Source: Buchnera aphidicola str. Ua (Uroleucon ambrosiae)
Lineage (GTDB): Bacteria > Pseudomonadota > Gammaproteobacteria > Enterobacterales > Enterobacteriaceae
DNA length: 64,000 bases
Direction: 5' to 3'
Assembly: GCF_000225465.1 (NCBI RefSeq)
Contig: NC_017259.1
Span: forward strand, 551,381 to 615,380
Position numbers and translations under genes: made by a program. The notes below the pieces were generated by a model. That model saw only the letters and a list, made by a program, of their open reading frames with translations. It had not been told where the DNA came from and made no database searches. How positions within the stretch are numbered: the first letter of the stretch is position 1; each line of letters begins with the position of its first letter. Positions 19,877 through 31,170 of this stretch are shown here, one piece after another.

Positions 19877-19981
19877 GAACATTTGATCCTTTGGATAATT
19901 TAGCTTTCTATAAAATATTTTATATTTTTTTTTAAAGAAAATAAGGAACTTTTAAATAATTTAAAAAATTAATTATTTTAT

Positions 19982-20010
19982 ATAGTATTTTAGTTTATAA
20001 GAAAAATCAA
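19982..20010 (-). promoter_or_regulatory. Possible promoter of the rpsF-rpsR-rplI operon
   Basis: On the minus strand TTGATT (20010-20005) and TACTAT (19987-19982) are separated by 17 bases, leaving a leader of about 100 bases before rpsF. AT-rich DNA yields many chance matches, so this is tentative. I found no CCG-containing S6:S18-binding leader motif. Confidence 0.35.
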
Positions 20011-20037
20011 TACAATTTAATCATCTGAAAAAAAATA

Positions 20038-22236
20038 TCAACAAGATTTATATAAAGATAATTCTATTTTTCGTTCTTTTAAATTTACAGAAACTACTTG
20101 AACTTGCAAAGCATCACCAAGACGATAAATATTTTTATTAGATTTTCCAATTAATTTTAAACTTAATGAATCAAAATAATAATAATCATCATTTAAAGAA
20201 GTAATATGAACTAATCCATCAATAAAAAACTGATTTAAACGCACAAAAAATCCAAATGAAGTAACATTAGAAATTACACCATTTAATATGTGACCAATTT
20301 TTTTATACATAAAATCACATTTCAACCAATCAATAACATCTCTATTAGCTTCATCTGCGCGTCTTTCAGTCATAGAACAATGCATTCCTATTTCTCTTAT
20401 TGTATCAGTATTATATAAACAATTTGTATAAATATTATCTGTTTCGTGAATAATATTTTTTTTATCATGCAATAATAAATATTTAATAATTCTATGTACT
20501 ATTAAATCAGGATAACGTCGAATAGGTGAAGTAAAATGTACATAACTAGATAAAGATAAACCAAAATGACCACAATTATCAGGAGAATATATAGCTTGTG
20601 TCATAGAACGTAGTAATATTGTTTGAATAATTTCATATTGAGAATGATTAGCAATTTTTTTTAATAGATTAGAATAATGAATAGATTGAGGTATTTCTCC
20701 ACCTGATAATGTTAAACCTATTTCATGTAAAAACAAACGTAGACGAACAATATTTTCTTTTTTTGGGGGTGCATGATTACGAAATAAAACAGGATGTGCA
20801 TATTTTTGAATAAAACAAGCTGAAGATATATTTGCTAAAATCATACATGATTCAATAAATTTATGTGCATCATTTCGAATTTTTTCACATATTTTTTTAA
20901 TACGAAAATTAGAATCTAAAATAAATTTTGGCTCTATATTATTAAAATAAATACCTTTTTTAGATACTTTATACTGATTAAAAATTTTTTGTAAAAAAAA
21001 TAAATTTTGAATATCTTTTAAAAATTTTTTATATTTATCTTGTAAAATAAGATCACCATGCCATATTTTAGCAATTTCATTATATGTAAATCGTCCATGA
21101 GAGCATATAACTGCTTCATAATGTTTATAACTTATTAACTCGCCTTTATGAGATAAATTCATTTCACAAATTAAACATAAACGTTCAACATAAGGTTTTA
21201 AAGAACATAAATCTGTAGAAATTTTTTCTGGAAACATAGGTATTACTAATGATGGGAAATATATAGATGTTCCTCTTGAAAAAGCTTCTTTATCTAAAGC
21301 GGTATTAGGTTCAATAAAAAAACTTACATCTGCAATAGCTACCCATAAATTCCAATTTTCTTCTGTATTATTTTTTTTTTTACAAAAAACAGCGTCGTCA
21401 AAATCATGAGCATCTTCATCATCAATAGTAATAAAAGGTAAATGTCTTAAATCAATACGATGATTAAAATCATTTTTTTTTGCTTTATTATTAATATCAT
21501 ATAATTGATTTTTCACTTCTTTTGACCATACAGAAGGAATAGAATATGTACGTAACGCGATATCTATAGCTAAATTAGTACCCATTTTTGTTCCAAGAAT
21601 CTCTACTATATATCCTTTTATTTTGATAGTTCGTATAGATTTTTGTATTAATTTTACAACTACAATAGATCCTATAGCAATCTTATCTTTAAAATCTGAA
21701 ATAATAGAAATTTTAAAATTAAAACGCGCATCATCAGGGATAACAAAATTAATTTTTTTATTAACATAATATCTACCAACAATTAATATATTATTTGCTT
21801 TTAATAATTTTAAAAATTTTGCTGACTTTCTTTTATATTTATTAGAAGAAACAATATAAGCAAGGATAATATCACCATGAATACAATATTTCATTTGTTC
21901 TGATGATAAAAAAAGATCATCTTTCAATATTTCTGTTTTTAAAAAACCATAACCATCTTTATGTCCTATTACTGTTCCTTTAATTATTTTGCAATTTTCA
22001 GGAACTGTATAAAAACGATGTTTAATATATATTACTTGGCCATCTTGTTCCATTAATCGTAATCTACGACGTAATATTTTCTTATTTTCTTCATTATGAA
22101 TACAAAATTTTTTTTCTAAATTTTTTTGACTGATAAAGTTTGTAGATTTTTTTAACCATAAAATGATAGATTCTCGACTAGGAATAGAATTATGACATTT
22201 ACTAATTACTTTTTTTTGGTAGGAATTGACTACCAT
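20038..22236 (-). CDS. rnr: Ribonuclease R, without the lysine-rich tail
   Basis: RNase R is a processive 3'-5' exoribonuclease able to degrade structured RNA. I start at the ATG at 22236 because GGAG lies eight bases upstream; an in-frame ATG 18 codons earlier has no such site. The 732 residues include an N-terminal helix-turn-helix, cold-shock domains (KGTVIGHKDGYGFL), the RNB catalytic domain with TIDDEDAHDFDDAV near residue 270, and a C-terminal S1 domain (LNGVISNVTSFGFFVRL). The roughly 80-residue basic tail of E. coli (813 residues) is missing, a likely reduction. Confidence 0.95.
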   Translation of the reverse strand: MVVNSYQKKVISKCHNSIPSRESIILWLKKSTNFISQKNLEKKFCIHNEENKKILRRRLRLMEQDGQVIYIKHRFYTVPENCKIIKGTVIGHKDGYGFLKTEILKDDLFLSSEQMKYCIHGDIILAYIVSSNKYKRKSAKFLKLLKANNILIVGRYYVNKKINFVIPDDARFNFKISIISDFKDKIAIGSIVVVKLIQKSIRTIKIKGYIVEILGTKMGTNLAIDIALRTYSIPSVWSKEVKNQLYDINNKAKKNDFNHRIDLRHLPFITIDDEDAHDFDDAVFCKKKNNTEENWNLWVAIADVSFFIEPNTALDKEAFSRGTSIYFPSLVIPMFPEKISTDLCSLKPYVERLCLICEMNLSHKGELISYKHYEAVICSHGRFTYNEIAKIWHGDLILQDKYKKFLKDIQNLFFLQKIFNQYKVSKKGIYFNNIEPKFILDSNFRIKKICEKIRNDAHKFIESCMILANISSACFIQKYAHPVLFRNHAPPKKENIVRLRLFLHEIGLTLSGGEIPQSIHYSNLLKKIANHSQYEIIQTILLRSMTQAIYSPDNCGHFGLSLSSYVHFTSPIRRYPDLIVHRIIKYLLLHDKKNIIHETDNIYTNCLYNTDTIREIGMHCSMTERRADEANRDVIDWLKCDFMYKKIGHILNGVISNVTSFGFFVRLNQFFIDGLVHITSLNDDYYYFDSLSLKLIGKSNKNIYRLGDALQVQVVSVNLKERKIELSLYKSC

Positions 22237-22312
22237 ATTTACTTCTCCATATATATTATTTGATAATAAATATGATGATATATTAATCAATCATGAATTT
22301 ATTATTGTAATT

Positions 22313-23626
<1,314 letters not shown>

Positions 23627-23678
23627 TTATTTATACCACCTATTACAATTACAATTTTTTATTTTTATATTTCAGGCA

Positions 23679-24608
23679 TTAATCTTTTAGCTTCATTATT
23701 TTATTTATATACTGAAAAAAAATACTATTTGAATCAATTAACATAATGTTTTCATTATTTTTAAAGCTATTCTCATAAGCACGCAAGCTACGAATAAAAA
23801 AATAAAAATCTGGTTCTTTACTAAAATTATTTGCAAATAATTTTGTTACTGCAGCTTCTCCTTCGCCTTTGATAATTAAAGATTCTTTTTGCGCCTGAGC
23901 TAATATAGTTGATACTTGATAATCAGCTGCAGCACGTATTTTTTCCGCTTGTTCTTGACCTTGAGAACGTTGACTACGAGCTACTGCTTCTCTTTCAGCT
24001 CTCATTCGATTATATATAGCATCCGAAACTTCAATAGGTAAATTAATTTGTTTAATACGTACATCTACTACTTGAATACCTAATGCATTCATACTATTCA
24101 CGTTAATTGCAGATGTTTTTTCTAGATTAATTGTTCCTTTATTTAATTCATTAAGAACATCAGTAGTTAATCTTCCTCGCGAATCTGTCACAATTTCTTT
24201 AACATTTAAACGACCAATTTCAGAGCGTAATCGATCACTAAATTTTCTTTTCAACAATACTTCTGCTTGAAAAATATCTCCTCCGCCAGTAGCAAGATAG
24301 TATCGATTAAAATCATTAATGCGCCATTTTATATAAGAGTCCACAATCAAATCTTTTTTTTCTTTAGTTACAAAACGATCTGCTTGATTATCCATAGTAT
24401 GAATACGAACATCTAACATTTTAACTTTTTCTAAAAATGGTAATTTAAAATGTAAGCCTGGATTATATACAACTGTTTTTTGTTGGTTATTACGTACCAC
24501 TTTTCCAAATTGTAAAACAATTCCACGTTCTCCTTCTTTTACAATAAAAAGAGAAGAAGATAATAAAAAAATAAAAATACTTGATAAGAAAATAACAACT
24601 TTATTCAT
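23679..24608 (-). CDS. hflC: Modulator of FtsH protease HflC
   Basis: HflC forms with HflK a large SPFH-domain complex in the inner membrane, facing the periplasm, that encloses and modulates the protease FtsH. I start at MNKVVIFLSS (ATG 24608), which aligns with E. coli MRKSVIAIII. One transmembrane segment (residues 4-21) precedes the SPFH domain (KEGERGIVLQFGKV, DNQADRFVTKEKKDLIVDSY). At 309 residues it is shorter than E. coli (334), mainly by loss of the low-complexity insert before NSMNALGI. Its start overlaps the hflK stop by eight bases, indicating translational coupling. Confidence 0.96.
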   Translation of the reverse strand: MNKVVIFLSSIFIFLLSSSLFIVKEGERGIVLQFGKVVRNNQQKTVVYNPGLHFKLPFLEKVKMLDVRIHTMDNQADRFVTKEKKDLIVDSYIKWRINDFNRYYLATGGGDIFQAEVLLKRKFSDRLRSEIGRLNVKEIVTDSRGRLTTDVLNELNKGTINLEKTSAINVNSMNALGIQVVDVRIKQINLPIEVSDAIYNRMRAEREAVARSQRSQGQEQAEKIRAAADYQVSTILAQAQKESLIIKGEGEAAVTKLFANNFSKEPDFYFFIRSLRAYENSFKNNENIMLIDSNSIFFQYINKIMKLKD

Positions 24609-25845
24609 ATTTATTCTTTTCCATATTTTTAAAATCACTTCGAACAGAATTAACACGACGTTCTTCTAAAATATTCTCAGGGGCTAATGAAGAAAGATCA
24701 CTTTTATTATTATTTTTTTTATTTTTCAAAATATTTTTTTTTTGAAAATTAACATGGTTATTAATTGATTTCATATTAGAAAAAAAATTATCTAAAGATA
24801 TAAAAAATGCTGAATTATCTTTTTTATCAATAAATATTTTTTTATTATTTTGCAATAACCGTTCCATAGATTCTATATAAAGACGTTTTAATGTTATTTT
24901 TTTTGATAATTTGTATTGAGGTAAAATTTTATTAAATCGAGCTACTTCACCTTGAGCTTTGAGAATAATACTTGAAGAATATGCTTTTGCTTCTTCTAAA
25001 ATTCTTTGCGCTCTTCCATTAGCTTTTGGTTGCACCTCATTAGAATATGCTTCAGCTTCACGTATATATTGTTCACGATTCTCACGAGCAGCAATTGCAT
25101 CATCAAAAGCAGCTTTTACTTCTTCAGGAGGTCTAGCCGTTTGAAAGTTTACATCTAATATTGTAATACCCATATTATATGGTTTAATTATTTCTTCAAT
25201 TTCTTTTTGAGTATCACTTCTAACTAAAGTGCGCCCTTCTGTTAAGACTCTATCCATAGTAGAATGTCCAATAACGCCTCTCAATGCACTATCCGTTGCT
25301 TGACGCAAACTATCATCAGGATACAATACAGAAAAAAGATAATTTTTAGGATCAGTAATTTTATATTGCACATTCATTTCGACACGCACTACATTTTCAT
25401 CTGCAGTTAACATTATACCTGAAGTAGCTAATTCACGTACAGTTTCAACATTAATAGCTTGTACTTCATGAAAAAAAATTGGCTTCCAATTTAATCCAGG
25501 TTCTACTAAATGACTAAATTTTCCAAAACTGGTTACTACACCACGTTCAGCTTCTTTAATGGTATAAAAACCACTAATACACCAAATAAAAAAACTAATA
25601 AATATTATTATTAAAATAGGATTAATAATCTTTTTTGATGAATAAGACGAATTCGATGAATTAGATGAATGAGATGAATTAGAATTATAATTAATAATCT
25701 TTTTAAGACTACATAAAAATTTTTTTACATCTGAGATAGTATTTTTAGTCTCACTGTTATTTCCTGAATGATTTTTATTATTACTATTTTTTTTCCCCCA
25801 TGGATCTAATTCAGGCTTATTATCATTTGGTTTATTCCAAACCAT
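24601..25845 (-). CDS. hflK: Modulator of FtsH protease HflK
   Basis: HflK is the partner of HflC around FtsH. The start is the ATG at 25845, with GAGG seven bases upstream, giving MVWNKPNDNKPELDPWGKK like E. coli MAWNQPGNNGQDRDPWG. The 414 residues comprise a cytoplasmic N-terminus, one transmembrane segment (near residues 82-100), the SPFH domain (FYTIKEAERGVVTSFGKFSH) and a coiled coil. The glycine-rich linker of E. coli is replaced by Ser/Asn repeats encoded by 9-base tandem units (25637-25681). In E. coli hfq and hflX lie between miaA and hflK; both are absent. Confidence 0.96.
   Translation of the reverse strand: MVWNKPNDNKPELDPWGKKNSNNKNHSGNNSETKNTISDVKKFLCSLKKIINYNSNSSHSSNSSNSSYSSKKIINPILIIIFISFFIWCISGFYTIKEAERGVVTSFGKFSHLVEPGLNWKPIFFHEVQAINVETVRELATSGIMLTADENVVRVEMNVQYKITDPKNYLFSVLYPDDSLRQATDSALRGVIGHSTMDRVLTEGRTLVRSDTQKEIEEIIKPYNMGITILDVNFQTARPPEEVKAAFDDAIAARENREQYIREAEAYSNEVQPKANGRAQRILEEAKAYSSSIILKAQGEVARFNKILPQYKLSKKITLKRLYIESMERLLQNNKKIFIDKKDNSAFFISLDNFFSNMKSINNHVNFQKKNILKNKKNNNKSDLSSLAPENILEERRVNSVRSDFKNMEKNKYE
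25637..25681 (-). repeat. 9-base tandem repeat encoding Ser/Asn-rich linker of HflK
   Basis: Five imperfect copies of a 9-base unit (plus strand GATGAATTA and variants GATGAATGA, GATGAATAA, GACGAATTC) encode repeated SSN/SSH/SSY triplets just before the transmembrane segment. The unit keeps the reading frame, so copy number can change without a frameshift. Confidence 0.8.
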
Positions 25846-25983
25846 TTTATACCTCATTTGATTAGTTTTATGATGACAATACATATAAACACATACCAAA
25901 ATAATATATTCTATATATTTTAATAATCAAATATACATTTTTTTAAAAAATGTTATTAAATATATTTAAATTATTTTATATCT

Positions 25984-26925
25984 TTAAAGATTTTTTAATA
26001 TTTTTTCTAATAATATTTCAGGATTAGAATTACACAATATTTTATTAATATTTTTCCATTTTTTTAACCATGTCAATTGATTTTTAGCAAGCTTTCTTGT
26101 TGCATAAACGATTTGATTAAACATCTCTTTATAACTATTTTTATATTCAAGATAATTCCACATTTGACGATATCCTATACATCGAATAGATGATAAATTA
26201 ATGTGTAAATCACCTCTTAAAAAAAGCGCTTCAACTTCTTTTTGAAAACCCATAATTAACATTTTTCTTATGCGCATTTCAATTTGATTATTTAACCATT
26301 CTTTACTTGGAGGTATTAATGCAAATTGCAAAACATTATATGGTAATTTATTATAATGATGTTTTTTTAATGCTGTTAAAGTTTTTCCAGAAAGATAAAA
26401 AATTTCTAATGCTCTAATTGTTCTTTGAAAATCATTTTTATGAATACGTTGTGCTGAAATAGGATCTATTAATGTTAATTTTTTATGTAAATAAAAATTA
26501 TTTTTATTATTATCTAATAAGTATTGACGAAGTTTAATACTTGATGATGGTAAATTAGATAATCCATACAATAAGACATGATAATAAAACATTGTACCAC
26601 CAACAAGAAATGGTATTTTTCCTAATTTAATTATATTATTAATTTCTTTTAAAACATCATGACGAAATTCTGCAGCTGAATAATTTTCAATTGGATCTTT
26701 AATATTTAATAAACGATAGGGATGAACAGATAAATCATTAATACTTGGTTTATCTGTTCCAATATCCATTCCACGATAAATTGATGCAGAATCTACGCTA
26801 ATCAATTCTATTGGTAAATATTTTCTTAGATATAAAGCAAATTTACTTTTTCCACATGCTGTTGGGCCCATTAAAAAAATAATAACAGGTTTAGTCTGAT
26901 ATAAATTTATATTTTTAAAATACAT
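25984..26925 (-). CDS. miaA: tRNA dimethylallyltransferase
   Basis: MiaA isopentenylates A37 of tRNAs reading UNN codons. The 313 residues (E. coli 316) show the P-loop FLMGPTACGKSKFA near residue 20, the catalytic-region ISVDSASIYRGMDIGTDKP, LVGGTMFYY and the tRNA-binding SIRCIGYRQMW. It lies upstream of hflK, as in E. coli, with hfq and hflX deleted between them. Confidence 0.96.
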   Translation of the reverse strand: MYFKNINLYQTKPVIIFLMGPTACGKSKFALYLRKYLPIELISVDSASIYRGMDIGTDKPSINDLSVHPYRLLNIKDPIENYSAAEFRHDVLKEINNIIKLGKIPFLVGGTMFYYHVLLYGLSNLPSSSIKLRQYLLDNNKNNFYLHKKLTLIDPISAQRIHKNDFQRTIRALEIFYLSGKTLTALKKHHYNKLPYNVLQFALIPPSKEWLNNQIEMRIRKMLIMGFQKEVEALFLRGDLHINLSSIRCIGYRQMWNYLEYKNSYKEMFNQIVYATRKLAKNQLTWLKKWKNINKILCNSNPEILLEKILKNL

Positions 26926-27896
26926 AATTCTTTATTAATATTGATTTTTTTATAATGATATATCCAAAAATATTTTAAATATTACGATTAAAGAATTTTA
27001 TCGCTTAATCAAAATAAATTTTTTTTAAATAAAATAAAATTTTTTAATTTAATAAATATATTTATATAAAAAAATTTATAACTTCTAAAGTTAATATTAT
27101 TTTTTATCAATATACAATATTAGTTAATAAAAAATTTTATATTGAAATTATTTTATATATTATTTCATCGTAAAGTATAACTAAATATTTTTTCGAAAAT
27201 ATTTAAATATTTTTTATTTTTTTTAAATATTATTGTTTGCACTTTGATCTAAAATTCTTTTTTTATAAAAAACTCATGAATAAAATAACATTTATCTCAT
27301 ATAATTAATGATATTCTATAATTAATAATATTTTAGTAAAACAAATATTTTTTAAATTACTACCAGAAACAAATCTAAAAAAATAAATCTAAAAATCATC
27401 AGAAAATATTTTTTTTAAGAATCAAAGTAATAAATTTTAAAATAAAATATTTAAAAAATTGCATTAAATATTTTTATATTGATCTATTATATTTTTTCAT
27501 TATAATATAAAGCATTTAGTAAATTATTATTTTTTAATTTTTTTAATGTACTATATTTTTGAAAATAAAAAAATAAAACAGCACTAATCGAAAAAATATT
27601 CTTTTCAATATATGTATTAAAATGAATTAAATAAAAAGTGATAAAAATATCTTTATTAATTTTAATAATAAAAAAAATTCAATAATAACAAAATAATATG
27701 TAATATTTTGAATGATGGTAAATCTTAAAAATATTAAAATTCGCTATTGAATATTATTTTTTATAGTAAAATTCAATATCAAAAAATAATAAATCTTTTT
27801 TATTTTGAAAATACTCAATAATTATTCTTATATTATTTTTTATTAAAAAATCTTTTTTTAATAATTTTTATTGTATAAATAATTGATAAAATAATT
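26926..27896. other. 971-base spacer without a recognisable gene
   Basis: This is the longest empty stretch in the window. It is almost only A and T, with stops in every frame and no ORF above about 60 codons. In E. coli mutL lies directly upstream of miaA on the same strand, so this may be its fully eroded site. I compared short blocks with the MutL N- and C-terminal motifs and found no match. No RNA gene or strong hairpin is visible. Confidence 0.55.
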
Positions 27897-29057
27897 TTAT
27901 TTTATTTCTCTTAATATCTCATAATATGATTTTTTAATACAACATATTGCTTCTTGAATTAACTTTGAATTACAAATATTTCTTAAAGTCTTTTCTATAC
28001 CTTCTTTTTTAATTGAAGATGTTAGTTTTATTGATTCTAAATCATTTACATTCAAATAATGACATGCAGCTGCAACACCTTTAGATAAATTAGAATAGGG
28101 TAATTTATACTCAATGCTTCCTAAAATAGGTTTGATTAGACGTTCTTCTATCCCTAATTTTTGCAATGGATTTCGTCCAATTCTTTCAAGACTATCTGAT
28201 AAAAAATTATTTTCAAAGCGCAGGAAAATTTTTTTAATATAATCTAAATGATGATTTTTATTAAAATTATAACGCTTTATTAAAACTGATCCGCTTTCTT
28301 CCATAGCATATTTAACAATTATTCGTATTTTTGGGTCTTGAATAGCTTCTTGTATTGTTTTATAGTTTTTTATTAAACCTAGATAAGCTGCAACAGCATG
28401 TCCTGTATTTAACGTTAATAATTTTCGTTCGATAAATGGATTTAAATAATTACTCAATTGCATATCAATAATTTTAGGTATAACGCCTTTGAATTGATTA
28501 AGATTTACAATCCACTCTTTAAATTCTTCAGCAATGATAGATAAATTAGATTGATTATGCTTTGATATAGGTATAATAGTATCGATACTACAATCTACAA
28601 AACCTATATATTGACTTAAATAATGATGATGTTTATTAGGTAATATTTCTAGAATAGCTTTTTTCAAAAAAGAACTGGCTTTAATTTTATTTTCACAGGC
28701 AATAATATTTAGCGGTTTTACACATTGCTTTTTAATTTTTAACATAATGCCTTTTGAAATAATAATCGCAATATTATTCAATGCATTAACACCAACTGCA
28801 GTAGTAATTAAATCAACTGAAACAATTTCTTCAAAAATCTTTGAGTTATTACAATTTATCGCAGTAACATTTTTGATATTAGTAATCTTATATGTATCGA
28901 TACCTACTGTTTTAACTGAATATTCTCTTTTATTATTAATCGCATTAACTATAGCTTGATTAAGGTCAGCAAAAACAACATTAAATCCAGATTCTGATAA
29001 TGTTTTTCCAATAAAACCACGTCCAATATTTCCAGCTCCAAAATGGAGTGCTTTCAT
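27897..29057 (-). CDS. mtlD: Mannitol-1-phosphate 5-dehydrogenase
   Basis: MtlD oxidises mannitol 1-phosphate to fructose 6-phosphate with NAD. I start at MKALHFGAGNIGRGFIG (ATG 29057), which begins exactly like E. coli; a TTG four codons earlier is unlikely. The 386 residues (E. coli 382) contain the Rossmann glycine motif at residues 7-13, NIIACEN, and the catalytic-region RKLLTLNTGHAVAAYLG. It follows mtlA on the same strand with a 72-base gap, as in the E. coli mtl operon. mtlR is not present. Confidence 0.96.
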   Translation of the reverse strand: MKALHFGAGNIGRGFIGKTLSESGFNVVFADLNQAIVNAINNKREYSVKTVGIDTYKITNIKNVTAINCNNSKIFEEIVSVDLITTAVGVNALNNIAIIISKGIMLKIKKQCVKPLNIIACENKIKASSFLKKAILEILPNKHHHYLSQYIGFVDCSIDTIIPISKHNQSNLSIIAEEFKEWIVNLNQFKGVIPKIIDMQLSNYLNPFIERKLLTLNTGHAVAAYLGLIKNYKTIQEAIQDPKIRIIVKYAMEESGSVLIKRYNFNKNHHLDYIKKIFLRFENNFLSDSLERIGRNPLQKLGIEERLIKPILGSIEYKLPYSNLSKGVAAACHYLNVNDLESIKLTSSIKKEGIEKTLRNICNSKLIQEAICCIKKSYYEILREIK

Positions 29058-29129
29058 AAATAGATCCAATTAAGTGTTATATTTAAAATTAAAAGTTAAA
29101 ATTAAAAGAAAATTGAATTTATTTCATAT

Positions 29130-31007
29130 TTAACAGTGATAATACTTCACTTTTACTATGAGTAGTAGATAATTTTTTAATAGTTTTTTATTATCTAAAG
29201 CATTAGTTAGATTACTGACTACCATAATATGTTCATTATTTTTAGCTGCAATGCCAATAACAAGATAAGCAATATCATCAATTTCTTCTCCAAATCGAAC
29301 ACCTTTAGGAAATTGACAAAAAATTATTCCGGTGTTTAAAACAGAATCTTTTGACTCAATGGTTCCATGTGGTAATGCTATTGATTCTCCAATCCAAGTA
29401 GAAGATAATTTTTCTCTTTCTAACATTGATTGAACATAATTAGACTTAACATAACCCTGTTCAAATAAATTTTTTCCAACAATATTAATAGCTTCTTCTT
29501 TATTCTCAGCATATTGATTAAGTAAAATATTTTTCTCAGTTAAGCGAAATAAACCTAATGGTTCTTTTTTATCATATAATTCTAAAGTATTTATATTATT
29601 AACATTTAAATTAACAGAATTTTGTACTAATTTTTTTATTAAATTATCATAAAAATTATCATTAAGAAAGTTTTTTAAAGATATATGCTGAGCATATGGA
29701 GCATATTTTTGAGCACGAGATGTTAAATTTTGATGTGTAATAACTAAATCTGTTTTTTTAGGTAATAAATTAATTGCTGTATTTAAAACAGAAATATGAT
29801 TTAAATTAGCTTTTTTTATTTTTTTACGAAGAATACTAGCACCCAATGCACTTGATCCCATGCCAGCATCACAAGCAACGATAATAGTTTTTATTATATT
29901 TGGATTAATATTATCATCTAAATTATTAATGAAGCATTTCGAATCAATAGAATTTTCATGTTTTTGAAAATTTTTTTTATCATTTTCTTGTGTATATTGA
30001 AATTTTAATAGTAAAGCAGCACTTATAAAAGAAATTAAAAAAGAACAAAACACAGTAATAATATTAACTAAATAATAACCTTTAGGAGTCATAGCTAAAA
30101 TAGATAGAATAGAACCTGGTGATGCTGTTGAAACTAATCCGCCTTTTAAAAAAACTAGTGTGAAAATACTACTCATTCCACCTAAAATAAGAGCAATTAC
30201 TAATTTTGGTTTAATTAAAACATAAGGAAAATAAATTTCATGAACTCCACCTAAAAATTCAATAATCGCAGCTCCCCCTGAAGATTTAGATAAATCTCCT
30301 TTTCCGAAAAAGAACCATGCTATTAATACACCTAATCCTGGACCTGGATTTGATTCAATTAAAAAAAATATAGAAATATGATGTTCTGATGCTTCTTGAA
30401 TACCTAATGGTGAAAAAATTCCATGATTAATAGCATTATTTAAAAAAAATATTTTAGCAGGTTCAATAATAATAGCTATAAAAGGTAATAAATTATAATG
30501 CATCATCATTTTAATTAAATATTCTACACCATGCGCTAACCATTCAATAAATGGTCCAATTGTAAAAAATGAAATAATTGATAATAATACTCCTAATATA
30601 GCAATAGAAAAATTATTAACTAACATTTCAAAACCATTTTTAATTCTATTTTCTATTTTTTTATCAATATATTTTATCATCCAACCACTGATAGGTCCGA
30701 CAATCATTCCACCTAATAACATTGGCATATCGGTGCTAGTAATAACTCCTATGGTAGCTATAGAGCCAACTAATCCACCTCTTGAACCTGAAATTAAACT
30801 ACCTCCAGTATATCCAATTAATATAGGTAAAAGATAAAAAATAATCGGTGCAATTAATTGTTCTAAACTTTTGTTCGGTTGCCATCCTAATGGAATAAAT
30901 AAAGCATTCAGTATCCCCCATACAATAAAAATACTTATATTAGGCATAATCATGCTACTTAAAAATTGACCAAAATTTTGTATTTTTAATTTAATTGATA
31001 TTAACAT
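29130..31007 (-). CDS. mtlA: PTS mannitol transporter EIICBA, with frameshifted C-terminal end
   Basis: MtlA imports and phosphorylates mannitol. The start is the ATG at 31007 (GAG eight bases upstream), giving 625 residues (E. coli 637). The membrane EIIC domain (residues 1 to about 335) contains the GG(V/I)HEIYFPYVL motif. EIIB has the phosphorylated cysteine in [13 protein letters not shown] near residue 385, and EIIA the histidine in [14 protein letters not shown] near residue 540. The last residues (..[17 protein letters not shown]) are out of frame. One extra base in either A6 tract (29173-29178 or 29184-29189) restores [17 protein letters not shown], matching E. coli LAHTTSVDEVLELLAGRK. 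Confidence 0.93.
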   Translation of the reverse strand: MLISIKLKIQNFGQFLSSMIMPNISIFIVWGILNALFIPLGWQPNKSLEQLIAPIIFYLLPILIGYTGGSLISGSRGGLVGSIATIGVITSTDMPMLLGGMIVGPISGWMIKYIDKKIENRIKNGFEMLVNNFSIAILGVLLSIISFFTIGPFIEWLAHGVEYLIKMMMHYNLLPFIAIIIEPAKIFFLNNAINHGIFSPLGIQEASEHHISIFFLIESNPGPGLGVLIAWFFFGKGDLSKSSGGAAIIEFLGGVHEIYFPYVLIKPKLVIALILGGMSSIFTLVFLKGGLVSTASPGSILSILAMTPKGYYLVNIITVFCSFLISFISAALLLKFQYTQENDKKNFQKHENSIDSKCFINNLDDNINPNIIKTIIVACDAGMGSSALGASILRKKIKKANLNHISVLNTAINLLPKKTDLVITHQNLTSRAQKYAPYAQHISLKNFLNDNFYDNLIKKLVQNSVNLNVNNINTLELYDKKEPLGLFRLTEKNILLNQYAENKEEAINIVGKNLFEQGYVKSNYVQSMLEREKLSSTWIGESIALPHGTIESKDSVLNTGIIFCQFPKGVRFGEEIDDIAYLVIGIAAKNNEHIMVVSNLTNALDNKKLLKNYLLLIVKVKYYHC

Positions 31008-31170
31008 AGTCAATACTCATATTTCCATGTAACTAAAACATTAAAATATTTTTTTTAAAGTATTAAGAAATAATAAACTATTTATTTTTATACACTAAAA
31101 AATATATTTAACCAGTTTGATAAAATAAAATATTTAAATTCTATTTATAAATATTTTATAAGTTAAAGTT

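Noticed and set aside
26926..27896. Degraded mutL in the long spacer
   Set aside because: Position would fit, but no block resembling MutL motifs could be found in any minus-strand frame, so I do not annotate it as a pseudogene.
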